Part shown: piece by piece, positions 26,571-34,954 of the stretch
How the letters are laid out: the number at the start of each line of letters is the position of its first letter
Position numbering within the stretch: position 1 is the stretch's first letter
NCBI RefSeq assembly: GCF_000092925.1
Contig: NC_014217.1
Span: forward strand, 1,240,001 to 1,304,000
DNA length: 64,000 nt
DNA from: Ancylobacter novellus DSM 506
GTDB lineage: Bacteria; Pseudomonadota; Alphaproteobacteria; Rhizobiales; Xanthobacteraceae
Direction of reading: 5' to 3'
Position numbers and translations under genes: made by a program
Notes under the pieces: model-generated
What the model was told of the DNA's origin: nothing
The model's database searches: none
Seen by the model: only the letters and a program-made list of their open reading frames with translations

Positions 26571-26948
26571 TCAGGCAGTGCAGAAGCCGGGGACGGCTAC
26601 CTTCTGGAACAAATGCGGTTTGGCCACGACGGATGAAGGATATGCTGGAAGCTTCGCGAGGAACTCGGGATCGGCGAAGGCAGCGCGGACCGTCTCGGTG
26701 GATTCCCACACCACATAGTTCAGATAAGTCAGGCTTTCACCGAGCGCTCGGTGCAGTTGCATGGAGATGAAGCCCGGTTGCTTCGTTATGACTTCGGCAG
26801 CAGCCTTGAAAGCGTCCAGGAACCCCGCTTCGTCGAAGAGATCGACCGTGAAGACATTGACGAGTACGACAGGCGCGGCCGCGATCCCGAGTTGGCGGTC
26901 AAACGGAAATTTCTCGTCTAGAGCTTTGAATGGTTTTGCCGCGGCCAT
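26571..26948 (-). CDS. antibiotic biosynthesis monooxygenase (ABM) domain protein
   Basis: A 125-residue ferredoxin-like-fold protein: VVLVNVFTVDLFDEAGFLDAFKAAAEVITKQPGFISMQLHRAL, then YLNYVVWESTETVRAAFADPEF. ABM-domain proteins act as cofactor-free monooxygenases on quinols or polyketides, or as heme-degrading enzymes; this one lacks a recognisable specific signature. It follows a flavoprotein stub and a TetR gene on the same strand, and may belong to the old TetR-oxidoreductase unit. Confidence 0.85.
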   Translation of the reverse strand: MAAAKPFKALDEKFPFDRQLGIAAAPVVLVNVFTVDLFDEAGFLDAFKAAAEVITKQPGFISMQLHRALGESLTYLNYVVWESTETVRAAFADPEFLAKLPAYPSSVVAKPHLFQKVAVPGFCTA

Positions 26949-26998
26949 GGTGGCACTCCGGTCGATTGTGAAATTAAAACTGGCGTGATCGATGCTGC

Positions 26999-27076
26999 TT
27001 ACACTCGGGCACGGCCGAGCTGTAGCGCGGCGGCGAGACCGGCAAAACTGCCGCCGATGATGATGACGTCATCCAT
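26999..27076 (-). pseudogene. N-terminal stub of a FAD/NAD(P)-dependent oxidoreductase
   Basis: After a good ribosome site (AGGAG) and ATG at 27076, 25 codons read MDDVIIIGGSFAGLAAALQL and then GRARV before a stop. This is the dinucleotide-binding beta-alpha start of a thioredoxin-reductase-like flavoprotein; nothing further of the enzyme is present. The gene has been deleted down to its first 25 codons. It lies 15 bases downstream of the TetR gene, so the lost enzyme was probably in the same transcript. Confidence 0.75.
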
Positions 27077-27091
27077 GGGGATGCGCTCCTT

Positions 27092-27697
27092 TTAGTTGCC
27101 TGGCTTGGGATCGAGATGAGCCGGAGCGGCCTGCGCTGTGACGCTCGCCGCCGCGGCCTGCAGGAACTGCTTCGACATCTCCTCGTCATTGACGGCACGC
27201 GCGAGCAGCACCGCTCCCACCATCGTCGCGAGAGCAGCCATGGCCCTTCGGTCCGCCTCGCCGTCCTCGCCCTCGCCGATCCAGCCGCCCAGCAATGCGA
27301 GATACTCCTTGATCCCGGCTTCGAACGAGGCCCGCACATCCGGGCCGTGCCGGGCCGCATCCGCGCCGAGCGCAACGACCGGGCAGCCATCCGACTTCTC
27401 GGCGCAGTGCCCCCGGCTTAGATAAAAGTCGACCACGGCCGCCAGGGGATCATCGGGATTGGCAGCGGCGGCAGCGGACCACCTGCCCAAAGCATCCTCC
27501 AGCGCGCGCCGCGAGGCCTGCGCTGCCAAATCCTCCTTGGACTCGAACTGCTTGTAGAAGGCGCCCTGCGTCATGCCGGCGCCGGCCATCAGGTCTTTAA
27601 GGCCGATGCCGTCGAAGCCGTGCTCCCGGAAGAGACGGCTCGCCGCGTTGATCACCGTCTGCCGGTTCTCCTCCGCCTGCACCCGACTGACCCTCAT
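27092..27697 (-). CDS. TetR/AcrR family transcriptional regulator
   Basis: A 201-residue TetR-family repressor. The DNA-binding domain is NRQTVINAASRLFREHGFDGIGLKDLMAGAGMTQGAFYKQFESKEDL (about residues 9-55), followed by an all-helical ligand domain containing the CAEKSDGCPVVALGADAARHG segment seen in a subgroup next to oxidoreductase genes. The ATG at 27697 is chosen over a longer frame running into the operator palindrome. It is divergent from the RND efflux operon, with a 55-bp palindrome between them, so it is probably the efflux repressor and also represses itself. Confidence 0.92.
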   Translation of the reverse strand: MRVSRVQAEENRQTVINAASRLFREHGFDGIGLKDLMAGAGMTQGAFYKQFESKEDLAAQASRRALEDALGRWSAAAAANPDDPLAAVVDFYLSRGHCAEKSDGCPVVALGADAARHGPDVRASFEAGIKEYLALLGGWIGEGEDGEADRRAMAALATMVGAVLLARAVNDEEMSKQFLQAAAASVTAQAAPAHLDPKPGN

Positions 27698-27709
27698 TGC
27701 CGATCTCCT

Positions 27710-27764
27710 AATTAGATTGCGTTCGAACTCTATATCGAATATAGCGTTCAAATGCAATCTAATT
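27710..27764. promoter_or_regulatory. 55-bp palindromic operator between TetR gene and RND operon
   Basis: The outer arms AATTAGATTGC and GCAATCTAATT match perfectly. The inner arms GAACnCTATAT and ATATAGnGTTC share the same centre (27737). A single long, nearly continuous palindrome in the divergent promoter fits a TetR-family operator that binds two dimers. It ends 16 bases before the efflux adaptor start and begins 13 bases before the regulator start. Confidence 0.75.
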
Positions 27765-27780
27765 TAGTAGGGCGACGGAC

Positions 27781-28899
27781 ATGAAGAAGAAGTCCGCTAT
27801 CGTGCTGGCGGGTGTTCTCATCGCTGGGGCCGGGGCCGCCTCATTCGTCACGCTTTCTTCCTCCTCGCAGCACGCCGGTGCGGTGAGCGATCCGCGACAG
27901 GAAGCCCCGCTCGTCCGAGTGGCGACGGCGGCGCCTGTGAAAGGTGTCGAGCGTGGCTTTACGGGCCTCATCGAGGCGAGGGTGCAGAGCAATCTCGGCT
28001 TTCGCGTGCCCGGCAAGATCGTCGAGCGGCTCGTCGATGTCGGGCAGCAGGTCAAGGCGGGGCAGCCCTTGATGCGCATCGACGACACCGATCTGCGTCT
28101 CGCACTCACCGCCAAGCGCAATGCCGTTGCCGCTGCCCGCGCGGTCGTGGTTCAAGCCAGCGCGGACGAGAAGCGTTACGCCGCCCTGGTAAAGGGAGGA
28201 CTTGCGGCTACCCCCCAACGTTATGAGCAGGCAAAGGCGACGCTCGACACGGCACAGGCACAGCTCGCCGCCGCCGAGGCGGAAGCCGACGTCGCCGAGA
28301 ACGAAGCCACCTATTCCACCCTGACCGCAGGTGCAGACGGCACCGTCGTCGCAACGCTCGGCGAGCCGGGACAGGTGGTAGCGGCAGGCCAGACAGTGGT
28401 TCAGCTGGCACATGCCGGGCCGCGCGAAGCCGTCGTCGCGCTTCCAGAGACGATCCGCCCGGCCTTGGGTTCGCAGGCGAAAGCCATCGTCTACGGCAGC
28501 ACTGCCGAGCCCAGCGCGGCTCGCTTGAGGCAGATTTCCGATGCCGCCGATGCCCAGACGCGAACCTACGAGGCGCGCTACGTGCTCGACGGCGACGCGG
28601 CGTCGGCGCCGCTTGGCTCGACCGTGACCATCACGCTCACCAGCGGTGAAAGGCAATCGGAGGTCTCCGTCCCGGTCGGCGCACTGCTGGACGATGGCCT
28701 TCGCACGGGTGTCTGGGTGGTCGAGCGCACATCGTCGACCGTGCGCTTCGCTCCCGTCCAGATCAAACGGCTTGGCGGAGAAAGCGCGACCGTCACCGGC
28801 CTTGAGCTTGGACAGGAAGTCGTGGCGCTGGGCGCGCATCTCCTGAAAGACGGCGCCCCCGTCAGAACGGCCGGCCGGATCGCGGGAGCCGACCGATGA
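27781..28899 (+). CDS. RND efflux periplasmic adaptor (membrane fusion protein)
   Basis: A 372-residue adaptor. An N-terminal signal or anchor segment (KKKSAIVLAGVLIAGAGAAS) precedes the first barrel and lipoyl half (GLIEARVQSNLGFRVPGKIVERLVDVGQQVKAGQPLMRID). An alpha-hairpin follows, then the second lipoyl half (TVVATLGEPGQVVAAGQTVVQLA) and a beta-barrel/membrane-proximal domain (VSVPVGALLDDG). No lipobox Cys is seen. It overlaps the pump gene by ATGA. The outer membrane channel must be encoded elsewhere. Probably TetR-controlled. Confidence 0.93.
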   Translation: MKKKSAIVLAGVLIAGAGAASFVTLSSSSQHAGAVSDPRQEAPLVRVATAAPVKGVERGFTGLIEARVQSNLGFRVPGKIVERLVDVGQQVKAGQPLMRIDDTDLRLALTAKRNAVAAARAVVVQASADEKRYAALVKGGLAATPQRYEQAKATLDTAQAQLAAAEAEADVAENEATYSTLTAGADGTVVATLGEPGQVVAAGQTVVQLAHAGPREAVVALPETIRPALGSQAKAIVYGSTAEPSAARLRQISDAADAQTRTYEARYVLDGDAASAPLGSTVTITLTSGERQSEVSVPVGALLDDGLRTGVWVVERTSSTVRFAPVQIKRLGGESATVTGLELGQEVVALGAHLLKDGAPVRTAGRIAGADR

Positions 28900-31800
28900 G
28901 CTTCAATCTATCGGCCATCGCGGTTCGCGAACGGGCCGTCACCCTGTTCTTCATCGTTCTGCTGGCTGCCGCGGGTGTCTACGCCTTCGTCAAGCTTGGG
29001 AGGGCGGAAGACCCCTCCTTCACCATCAAGACGCTGACCGTCACGGTGGCGTGGCCAGGCGCGACGGCACGCGAGATGCAGGATCTCGTCGCCGAGCCGC
29101 TGGAGAAGCGCATTCAGGAACTGACCTGGTACGACCGGGTCGAGACCATAGCCCGCCCCGGCTTCGCCTTCCTGACGGTCACGCTGAAGGACAGCACGCC
29201 CCCTGCCGCCGTCGAGGAGGAATTCTATCAGGCGCGCAAGAAACTCGGCGACGAGGCGCGCAACCTCCCACCCGGCGTGCTCGGCCCGTTCGTCAACGAC
29301 GAGTTCTCCGATGTGAGTTTCGGCCTTTATGCACTGAAGGCCAAGGGCATGCCGATGCGCGAACTGGCGCGGCAGGCCGAGGTGATCCGGCAGGATCTGC
29401 TGCACGTACCCGGCGTCAAGAAGATCAATATTCTGGGCGAACGTCCCGAACAGATCTTCGTCGAGTTCTCCTACGCCAAGCTCGCAACATTGGGCGTGTC
29501 GGCGCAGGATATCGCCAGCGCGCTTCAGCGCCAGAACACCGTCACTCCCGCAGGCTCGATCGACACGCGCGGCCCCCAGGTCTTCATCCGCTTCGACGGG
29601 GCCTATGACAGCATCGAGGCGATTGCCGACACGCCGATCGTTGCCGGCGGGCGGACGCTCAAGCTCTCCGATGTCGCCGAGGTGCGCCGCGGCTATCAGG
29701 ACCCTGAAACCTACATCATCCGCCATGATGGCGAGCCCGCTATCATGCTGGCGGCGGTGATGCAGCAGGGATGGAACGGGCTGGAACTCGGCAAGGCGCT
29801 CGAAGCCCGCTCCAGCGCGATCGCCGACACCCTTCCGCTCGGCATGACGCTCGCCAAGGTCAGCGACCAGGCCGTGAACATCGATGCGGCCGTCGGCGAG
29901 TTCATGATGAAATTCGCGATGGCGCTCGGGGTCGTCCTCTTCGTCAGTCTGGTCAGCCTCGGCTGGCGCGTCGGCATCGTCGTCGCGCTCGCGGTGCCGC
30001 TGACCCTTGCCGTCGTCTTCCTCATCATGCTGGAGACCGGCCGCTTCTTCGATCGCATCACGCTGGGCGCGCTGATCCTGGCGCTCGGCCTGCTCGTCGA
30101 CGACGCCATCATCGCCATCGAGGTGATGGTGGTGAAGATGGAAGAGGGCATGGATCGCATAAAGGCGGCGGCCTACGCCTGGAGCCATACGGCCGCCCCC
30201 ATGCTCTCGGGCACGCTGGTGACCATCATCGGCCTGATGCCCGTCGGCTTCGCCGCCTCCAGCGCGGGCGAGTATGCCGGAAACATCTTCTGGGTCGTCG
30301 GCTTCGCGCTGATCGTGTCCTGGGTCGTCGCCGTGGTCTTCACCCCCTATCTCGGCGTGAAGATGCTGCCGGCGATCAAGCCAGTCGAGGGAGGCCACCA
30401 CGCGATCTACGATACGCCGAACTATCGGCGCCTGAGGCGCGTGATCCAGTTCACCGTGCGCCATAAATTCATGACCTGCGCGGTGGTGGGCGTCGCCATG
30501 GCTCTCTCGGTCGTGGGAATGGGAGCGATCAAGCAGCAGTTCTTCCCGACCTCGGATCGGCCCGAGGTGCTGGTCGAAGTGCGCATGCCGGAAGGCACCA
30601 GCATCGAGACCACGACGGCGGCGGTGGAAAAAGTCGAGCGCTGGCTGGAGGAACGGCCCGAGGCGAAGATCGTCACGAGCTATATCGGCCAGGGCGCTCC
30701 GCGCTTCTTCTTCGCCATGGCGCCGGAACTGCCCGATCCGTCCTTCGCCAAGATCGTGGTGCTGACGCCGGATGCCGAAGCGCGCGAAAGGCTGAAGCAT
30801 GAGCTCCGCGCGGTCATCGCCGAGGGTCTCGTTCCCGAAGCCTTCGTCCGGGTTACGCAGCTCGTCTTCGGCCCCTATACGCCGTTCCCGGTCGAGTTCC
30901 GCATCATGGGCCCCGACCCAGTTGAGCTGTACCGCATCTCCGAGAAAGCCCTCGGCATCATGGCCGGCATTGCCGACGTCCGGCAGGCCAACAGGGACTG
31001 GGGCAACCGCGCACCCGTCCTGCGCTTTATTCCCGACCAGGACCGGCTGAACCTGATCGGCCTGTCGCCCGCCGAGGCCGCCCAGCAGATGCAGCTGCTG
31101 CTGACCGGCATTCCCGTCACGCAGGTTCGCGAGAACATCCGCAACGTGCCCGTCGTGGCCCGCAGCGCCGGCGACAATCGGCTCGATCCGTCCCGGCTGG
31201 CAGACTTCTCATTGATGAGCCGGGACGGGCGGCAGGTTCCGCTGGACCAGGTCGGGCGTTCCGAGATCCGGCTCGAGGAGCCGATCCTGAAGCGGCGCGA
31301 CCGCACGCCGATCATCACCGTCCGTGCGGATGTCAACGAGGCGACGCAGCCGCCGGAGGTCTCCCAGCAGGTGATGAAGGCGCTGCAGCCGCTGATCGCC
31401 TCGCTCCCCGTCGGCTACCGCATCGAGATGGCCGGAAACATCGAGGAATCCATCAAGGCCAACGTCGCGCTGGCCAATATCTTCCCCGTGATGATCGCGG
31501 CGATGCTGATCGTCATCATCCTGCAGGTCCGCAGCCTCTCGACGATGACCATGGTGATGTTGACCGCGCCGCTCGGCCTTGCCGGCGTCGTCCCGACATT
31601 GCTGCTCTTCAACCAACCCTTCGGCTTCAACGCCATTCTCGGGCTGATCGGGCTCGCCGGGATCCTGATGCGCAATACCCTGATCCTGACCGAGCAGATC
31701 AAGGAAAACAAAGCGGCCGGGCTCGACGATTATCGTGCCGTCATCGAAGCCACCGTCCAGCGAACACGGCCGGTCATGCTGACCGCCCTGGCCGCCGTGC

Positions 31801-32006
31801 TCGCCTTTATCCCGCTCACGCACTCGGTGTTCTGGGGATCCATGGCCTACACGCTCATCGGCGGAACGGCGGTCGGCACAGTGATGATCCTCCTGTTCCT
31901 CCCCGCGCTGTATGCCGCCTGGTTCCGCATCAAGGCCACGGACGACGAGGTCCATGCGGACGCGACGGGAAAACCGGGCAGGCACGCAGCCCTTGCCGCC
32001 GGATGA
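28896..32006 (+). CDS. RND efflux pump inner-membrane transporter
   Basis: A 1036-residue AcrB/MexB-fold pump with 12 membrane helices. It starts MSFNLSAIAVRERAVTLFFI. The proton-relay Asp pair is in ALGLLVDDAIIAIEVMV (TM4, about residue 405), and the C-terminal half has GLAGILMRNTLILTEQI. Sequence features (short first loop, FNLSAxAVRERAxTLF) fit the subgroup of RND pumps common in alpha- and betaproteobacteria that export organic compounds. It forms a two-gene operon with the adaptor. Substrates are unknown. Confidence 0.94.
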   Translation: MSFNLSAIAVRERAVTLFFIVLLAAAGVYAFVKLGRAEDPSFTIKTLTVTVAWPGATAREMQDLVAEPLEKRIQELTWYDRVETIARPGFAFLTVTLKDSTPPAAVEEEFYQARKKLGDEARNLPPGVLGPFVNDEFSDVSFGLYALKAKGMPMRELARQAEVIRQDLLHVPGVKKINILGERPEQIFVEFSYAKLATLGVSAQDIASALQRQNTVTPAGSIDTRGPQVFIRFDGAYDSIEAIADTPIVAGGRTLKLSDVAEVRRGYQDPETYIIRHDGEPAIMLAAVMQQGWNGLELGKALEARSSAIADTLPLGMTLAKVSDQAVNIDAAVGEFMMKFAMALGVVLFVSLVSLGWRVGIVVALAVPLTLAVVFLIMLETGRFFDRITLGALILALGLLVDDAIIAIEVMVVKMEEGMDRIKAAAYAWSHTAAPMLSGTLVTIIGLMPVGFAASSAGEYAGNIFWVVGFALIVSWVVAVVFTPYLGVKMLPAIKPVEGGHHAIYDTPNYRRLRRVIQFTVRHKFMTCAVVGVAMALSVVGMGAIKQQFFPTSDRPEVLVEVRMPEGTSIETTTAAVEKVERWLEERPEAKIVTSYIGQGAPRFFFAMAPELPDPSFAKIVVLTPDAEARERLKHELRAVIAEGLVPEAFVRVTQLVFGPYTPFPVEFRIMGPDPVELYRISEKALGIMAGIADVRQANRDWGNRAPVLRFIPDQDRLNLIGLSPAEAAQQMQLLLTGIPVTQVRENIRNVPVVARSAGDNRLDPSRLADFSLMSRDGRQVPLDQVGRSEIRLEEPILKRRDRTPIITVRADVNEATQPPEVSQQVMKALQPLIASLPVGYRIEMAGNIEESIKANVALANIFPVMIAAMLIVIILQVRSLSTMTMVMLTAPLGLAGVVPTLLLFNQPFGFNAILGLIGLAGILMRNTLILTEQIKENKAAGLDDYRAVIEATVQRTRPVMLTALAAVLAFIPLTHSVFWGSMAYTLIGGTAVGTVMILLFLPALYAAWFRIKATDDEVHADATGKPGRHAALAAG

Positions 32007-32096
32007 GGGGCTGACGCCCGACTTGGCGCGCGGGGATCAAGAGCACGCAGACGCCTCAGCCCCTCTCATCCCAAAGCACTCACCGAAGGAATGATC

Positions 32097-32177
32097 ATGT
32101 CGAATTCGAAAGTCGTCCTCGTTACCGGTGTTTCATCCGGCATCGGACGCGCCGCTGCGGCGAGATGCCGGTGCTGA
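32097..32177 (+). pseudogene. N-terminal stub of a short-chain dehydrogenase
   Basis: With AAGGA just upstream, the reading MSNSKVVLVTGVSSGIGRAAA is a textbook SDR start including the TGxxxGIG cofactor motif. After residue ~22 it runs into unrelated sequence and stops (32175-32177). The break lies at about 32160, where the DUF6634-like fragment begins. It sits 90 bases after the RND pump gene and may once have been part of that operon. Confidence 0.75.
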
Positions 32178-32347
32178 TCGGGGAGTCGGTGAGCCATCCG
32201 CATCTGGGCGATCAATGGATCACGACCAGTCCTGTTCTGTGGATCAGCGAGGACCGGACAATCGCGCACACTCTCAGTCGCTGGTATCGCCTCGGCAAGT
32301 CCGCACTGCCACCGCCCAAGGTGCCCGTTTCCAGACACTACCACTGA
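32165..32347 (+). pseudogene. fragment of a small conserved protein (DUF6634-like)
   Basis: The frame reads HPHLGDQWITTSPVLWISED, then TIAHTLSRWYRLGKS, the conserved C-terminal part of a small alphaproteobacterial family I recall as DUF6634-like (HPxLGDxxITTS...SRWYRLG). The N-terminal part has been lost at the junction with the SDR stub. A more decayed copy lies at about 53060-53190. Function unknown. Confidence 0.5.
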
Positions 32348-32588
32348 CCGGCGTCGCTCCTGAAGGGCCAACGAGGAACCTGCCCGACCGGCTGTCGTGG
32401 CTACAACGACGAACTTCCAGGGCCCGCTGGAACGTCCACCGTTGATCGCAGGAGCATTCATGGGAGTGATTTCCGGAACGCGCCAGGAGCCGAAATTAGA
32501 CTTGTGCCAGGAAGCAGACCTGGGCCGAGCCGCCGCGCGAACCGAAGACGGGTTAGGCCCAAATATCGGCCGCCCACCCGCTGGCATC
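32348..32588. other. non-coding debris between fragment and LysR gene
   Basis: No supported gene or clear hairpin is seen. Together with the two truncated genes just upstream, this marks a deletion or rearrangement scar. Confidence 0.4.
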
Positions 32589-33554
32589 TCAGCCGAGCGC
32601 GAGGGCTTCGGGCGTCAGCCAAGGTGCTATTGCGAGCATCGAGGGGAGGGCATGCGATCGCGCCACGCTTCGCGCAACTTCCGCGATACGCGGCGCCAGA
32701 TCGTCGAAGTCGCCGCGCCGAGTCGTCAACAGCAGTTCGCGCGAGAAGGCGGCACCCGGCAGCGGCATTGCCACGATGCCTGCGGTATGCGCCGCCCCCT
32801 GCAATATGCAGAGCGGCGTGGTGATCGCGACGCCCATGCCGGTTGCGACCATGGCCACGAGAGCGTCCGAAGTATCGAACTCGAATGCCCGTGGCGGCCG
32901 AAGCCCCATCCTGCCGAGATGCCGTTCGACATGCTGCCCGGCGTAGGAGCGGGCACTGTGACGCACCAAACGATAGTGCTCGAGCACCGCCTGCAAATCT
33001 CTGCCGCGCACCACATCGACCTCGGTGCGCGGCGCGATCAGCACATAGGGCTCCCGAAAGACCACGATCCGCTCGACACCGCCAAGGCCCTCCATGGGGT
33101 CACAGGTCAGTGCAACATCGATCTCGTGGCGCATCAGAGCTTGCGTGTGGGAGAAGGCGAGGCCTGACCAGGCGGTTACCGTAAGGGCAAGTGCACCGTC
33201 GGCGAGCTCCCTTACGATGCGCGCGCCGACGGTGCCGGCCAGCGAATCGACAAGGCCGATGCGTAAATCGATGCTTCCCGGCAGTTCCGCGGCAGCCCGC
33301 GCATCTGCCAGCAGCCGCTCGGCCGCGCGGGCGAGTTCATCAGCCCGACTGGCAACCATGCGCCCGACATGGGTTGGCGTGAGCGGCCGCCGGCTGCGGT
33401 CGAACAACGGGGTGCCGATCAGCGCTTCCGCACGCCGCAGAGCCTGCGAGACCGCCGACTGGGTGACCCCGGCCCGCTCCGCGGCCGCGGTAACGCTTCC
33501 CGTATCCGCCACGGCAGCGACTAGGCGGAACGTATGCAAATCAAGGTCCAGCAC
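32589..33554 (-). CDS. LysR family transcriptional regulator
   Basis: A 321-residue LysR protein. The helix-turn-helix is FRLVAAVADTGSVTAAAERAGVTQSAVSQALRRAEALIGTPLFDR; the effector domain contains IDLRIGLVDSLAGTVGARIVREL. It is divergent from the oxidase/ABC transporter/PrpD operon starting at 33686, and a 22-bp palindrome lies between them, so it most likely regulates amino-acid or amine uptake and oxidation by that operon. It is a little longer than typical because of a C-terminal tail (PSMLAIAPWLTPEALALG). Confidence 0.92.
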   Translation of the reverse strand: MLDLDLHTFRLVAAVADTGSVTAAAERAGVTQSAVSQALRRAEALIGTPLFDRSRRPLTPTHVGRMVASRADELARAAERLLADARAAAELPGSIDLRIGLVDSLAGTVGARIVRELADGALALTVTAWSGLAFSHTQALMRHEIDVALTCDPMEGLGGVERIVVFREPYVLIAPRTEVDVVRGRDLQAVLEHYRLVRHSARSYAGQHVERHLGRMGLRPPRAFEFDTSDALVAMVATGMGVAITTPLCILQGAAHTAGIVAMPLPGAAFSRELLLTTRRGDFDDLAPRIAEVARSVARSHALPSMLAIAPWLTPEALALG

Positions 33555-33576
33555 GATTTTATTAGTGTAGGGAATG

Positions 33577-33598
33577 ATTCTTTGTAGATCTACTGAAT
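33577..33598. promoter_or_regulatory. candidate LysR operator upstream of the oxidase operon
   Basis: ATTC...GAAT ends flank a perfect GTAGATCTAC core, giving a 22-bp near-palindrome 23 bases from the LysR start and 88 bases before the oxidase start. The location fits a LysR-type regulatory site. Confidence 0.45.
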
Positions 33599-33685
33599 AT
33601 GCCGCGTTTCGATTGACCTCCGCACCACGCCGTGATGGTTTTTAAGACAGGGCGTAATTTTGTGCAGGTGAGGGGGCGCTAGCCG

Positions 33686-34873
33686 TTGGAACGGACGCAG
33701 GTTGCCGTCATAGGTCTTGGCGCCATGGGTGCGGCGACGCTTTATCAGCTCGCGCGCCGTGGCGTCGACGCGATCGGGATCGATCGCTTCGAGCCGCCGC
33801 ATGCCCTCGGCTCGAGCCATGGCGAAACGCGGATCACCCGGCAGGCCGTCGGCGAGGGCGCCGACTACGTACCCTTCGTGCTTGCCTCGCACGAGATCTG
33901 GCGGGAGCTCGAGGCGGCCACCGGCGAGCCGCTGCTGGAGGCCTGCGGCGTTCTGGTCGTCGCGCCGGGTTCCGGCGCGTCGTCGCACCACGGCAAGCCG
34001 GATTTCGTAGGTCGCTCCATCGAAACGGCGCGGGCGTTCGACATCCCGCACGAGGTTCTCGACGGCGCCGAAGCACGCCGGCGGTTCCCGCAGTTCGTGG
34101 GACTCGCGAGCGACGACAAGGTCTATTACGAACCCAATGGCGGCTACGTGCGGCCGGAGCGCTGCATCGCTGCCCAGCTTAGCCAGGCGCGGGCGCTCGG
34201 GGCCCGCCTCCGGCTGCGCTCGGAAGTCACCGTGATCCGGCAGGAGGGCGATGTGGTCCGCATCGGCGTCGACGGAGACGAGATCGTCGCCGACCAGGTC
34301 GTCGTCGCGGCCGGCGCCTGGACGGCGCCGCTCCTTGGCCCGCCGTTCGACCGATTGCTCACGGTGAGCCGGCAGGTTCTGCATTGGTTTCGGCTGGAAG
34401 ATGTCACGCCGCATGCCGGAGGCCCGGTTATCATCTGGATGCATGGAACGGGCGACGAAGATTACTTCTACGGTTTTCCGCCGCTGCCGGGCGACGACCG
34501 GCTCAAGGTCGCGACCGAACAGTACGTGGCCGCCACGACGGCCGAGACTCTCGATCGCGAGGTCTCGTCGGCCGAATCCGCCGAGATGCGGCGCACGCAC
34601 ATCGCCGGCCGCGTCGCCGGCGTCACCACCGAGGTCGCCCAAGCTGCCGCATGCCTTTACACGGTAACGCCCGACAACGGATTCATCATCGATCGCCACC
34701 CGCAGCAGGACCGCGTGATGGTCGTCTCCGCCTGCTCGGGCCACGGCTTCAAGCACTCGGCGGGCATCGGCCAGGCCGTGGCGGAGGCGGTCACGGGTGG
34801 CCCGAGCTCGTTCGACCTCACTCCCTTTTCGCTCGGGCGTTTCGAAATGAGCCCGGAATGGCATGCTAGCTGA
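33686..34873 (+). CDS. solA: N-methyl-L-amino-acid oxidase, SolA/sarcosine oxidase family
   Basis: A 395-residue FAD enzyme of the monomeric sarcosine oxidase/N-methyltryptophan oxidase family. It oxidises an N-methyl amine using oxygen and gives the demethylated amine, formaldehyde and hydrogen peroxide. The FAD-binding start is VAVIGLGAMGAATLYQLARRG (GxGxxG at 10-15), with SSHGETRITRQA. Cys323 in ACLYTVTPDNGFIIDRHP is at the position that covalently binds FAD. SACSGHGFKHSAGIG follows. The TTG start is required because later ATGs would remove the FAD motif; GAGGGGG precedes it. The operon also holds an amino-acid ABC transporter. The true substrate is unknown; the symbol is by family. Confidence 0.85.
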   Translation: MERTQVAVIGLGAMGAATLYQLARRGVDAIGIDRFEPPHALGSSHGETRITRQAVGEGADYVPFVLASHEIWRELEAATGEPLLEACGVLVVAPGSGASSHHGKPDFVGRSIETARAFDIPHEVLDGAEARRRFPQFVGLASDDKVYYEPNGGYVRPERCIAAQLSQARALGARLRLRSEVTVIRQEGDVVRIGVDGDEIVADQVVVAAGAWTAPLLGPPFDRLLTVSRQVLHWFRLEDVTPHAGGPVIIWMHGTGDEDYFYGFPPLPGDDRLKVATEQYVAATTAETLDREVSSAESAEMRRTHIAGRVAGVTTEVAQAAACLYTVTPDNGFIIDRHPQQDRVMVVSACSGHGFKHSAGIGQAVAEAVTGGPSSFDLTPFSLGRFEMSPEWHAS

Positions 34874-34954
34874 CGACCGGCCGCTCCTCGGCTGCCGGCG
34901 CCGATTCCCTGAACCGGGACCTGTCGTCCCGACATCGATGAAAGGTTCCTCCTC

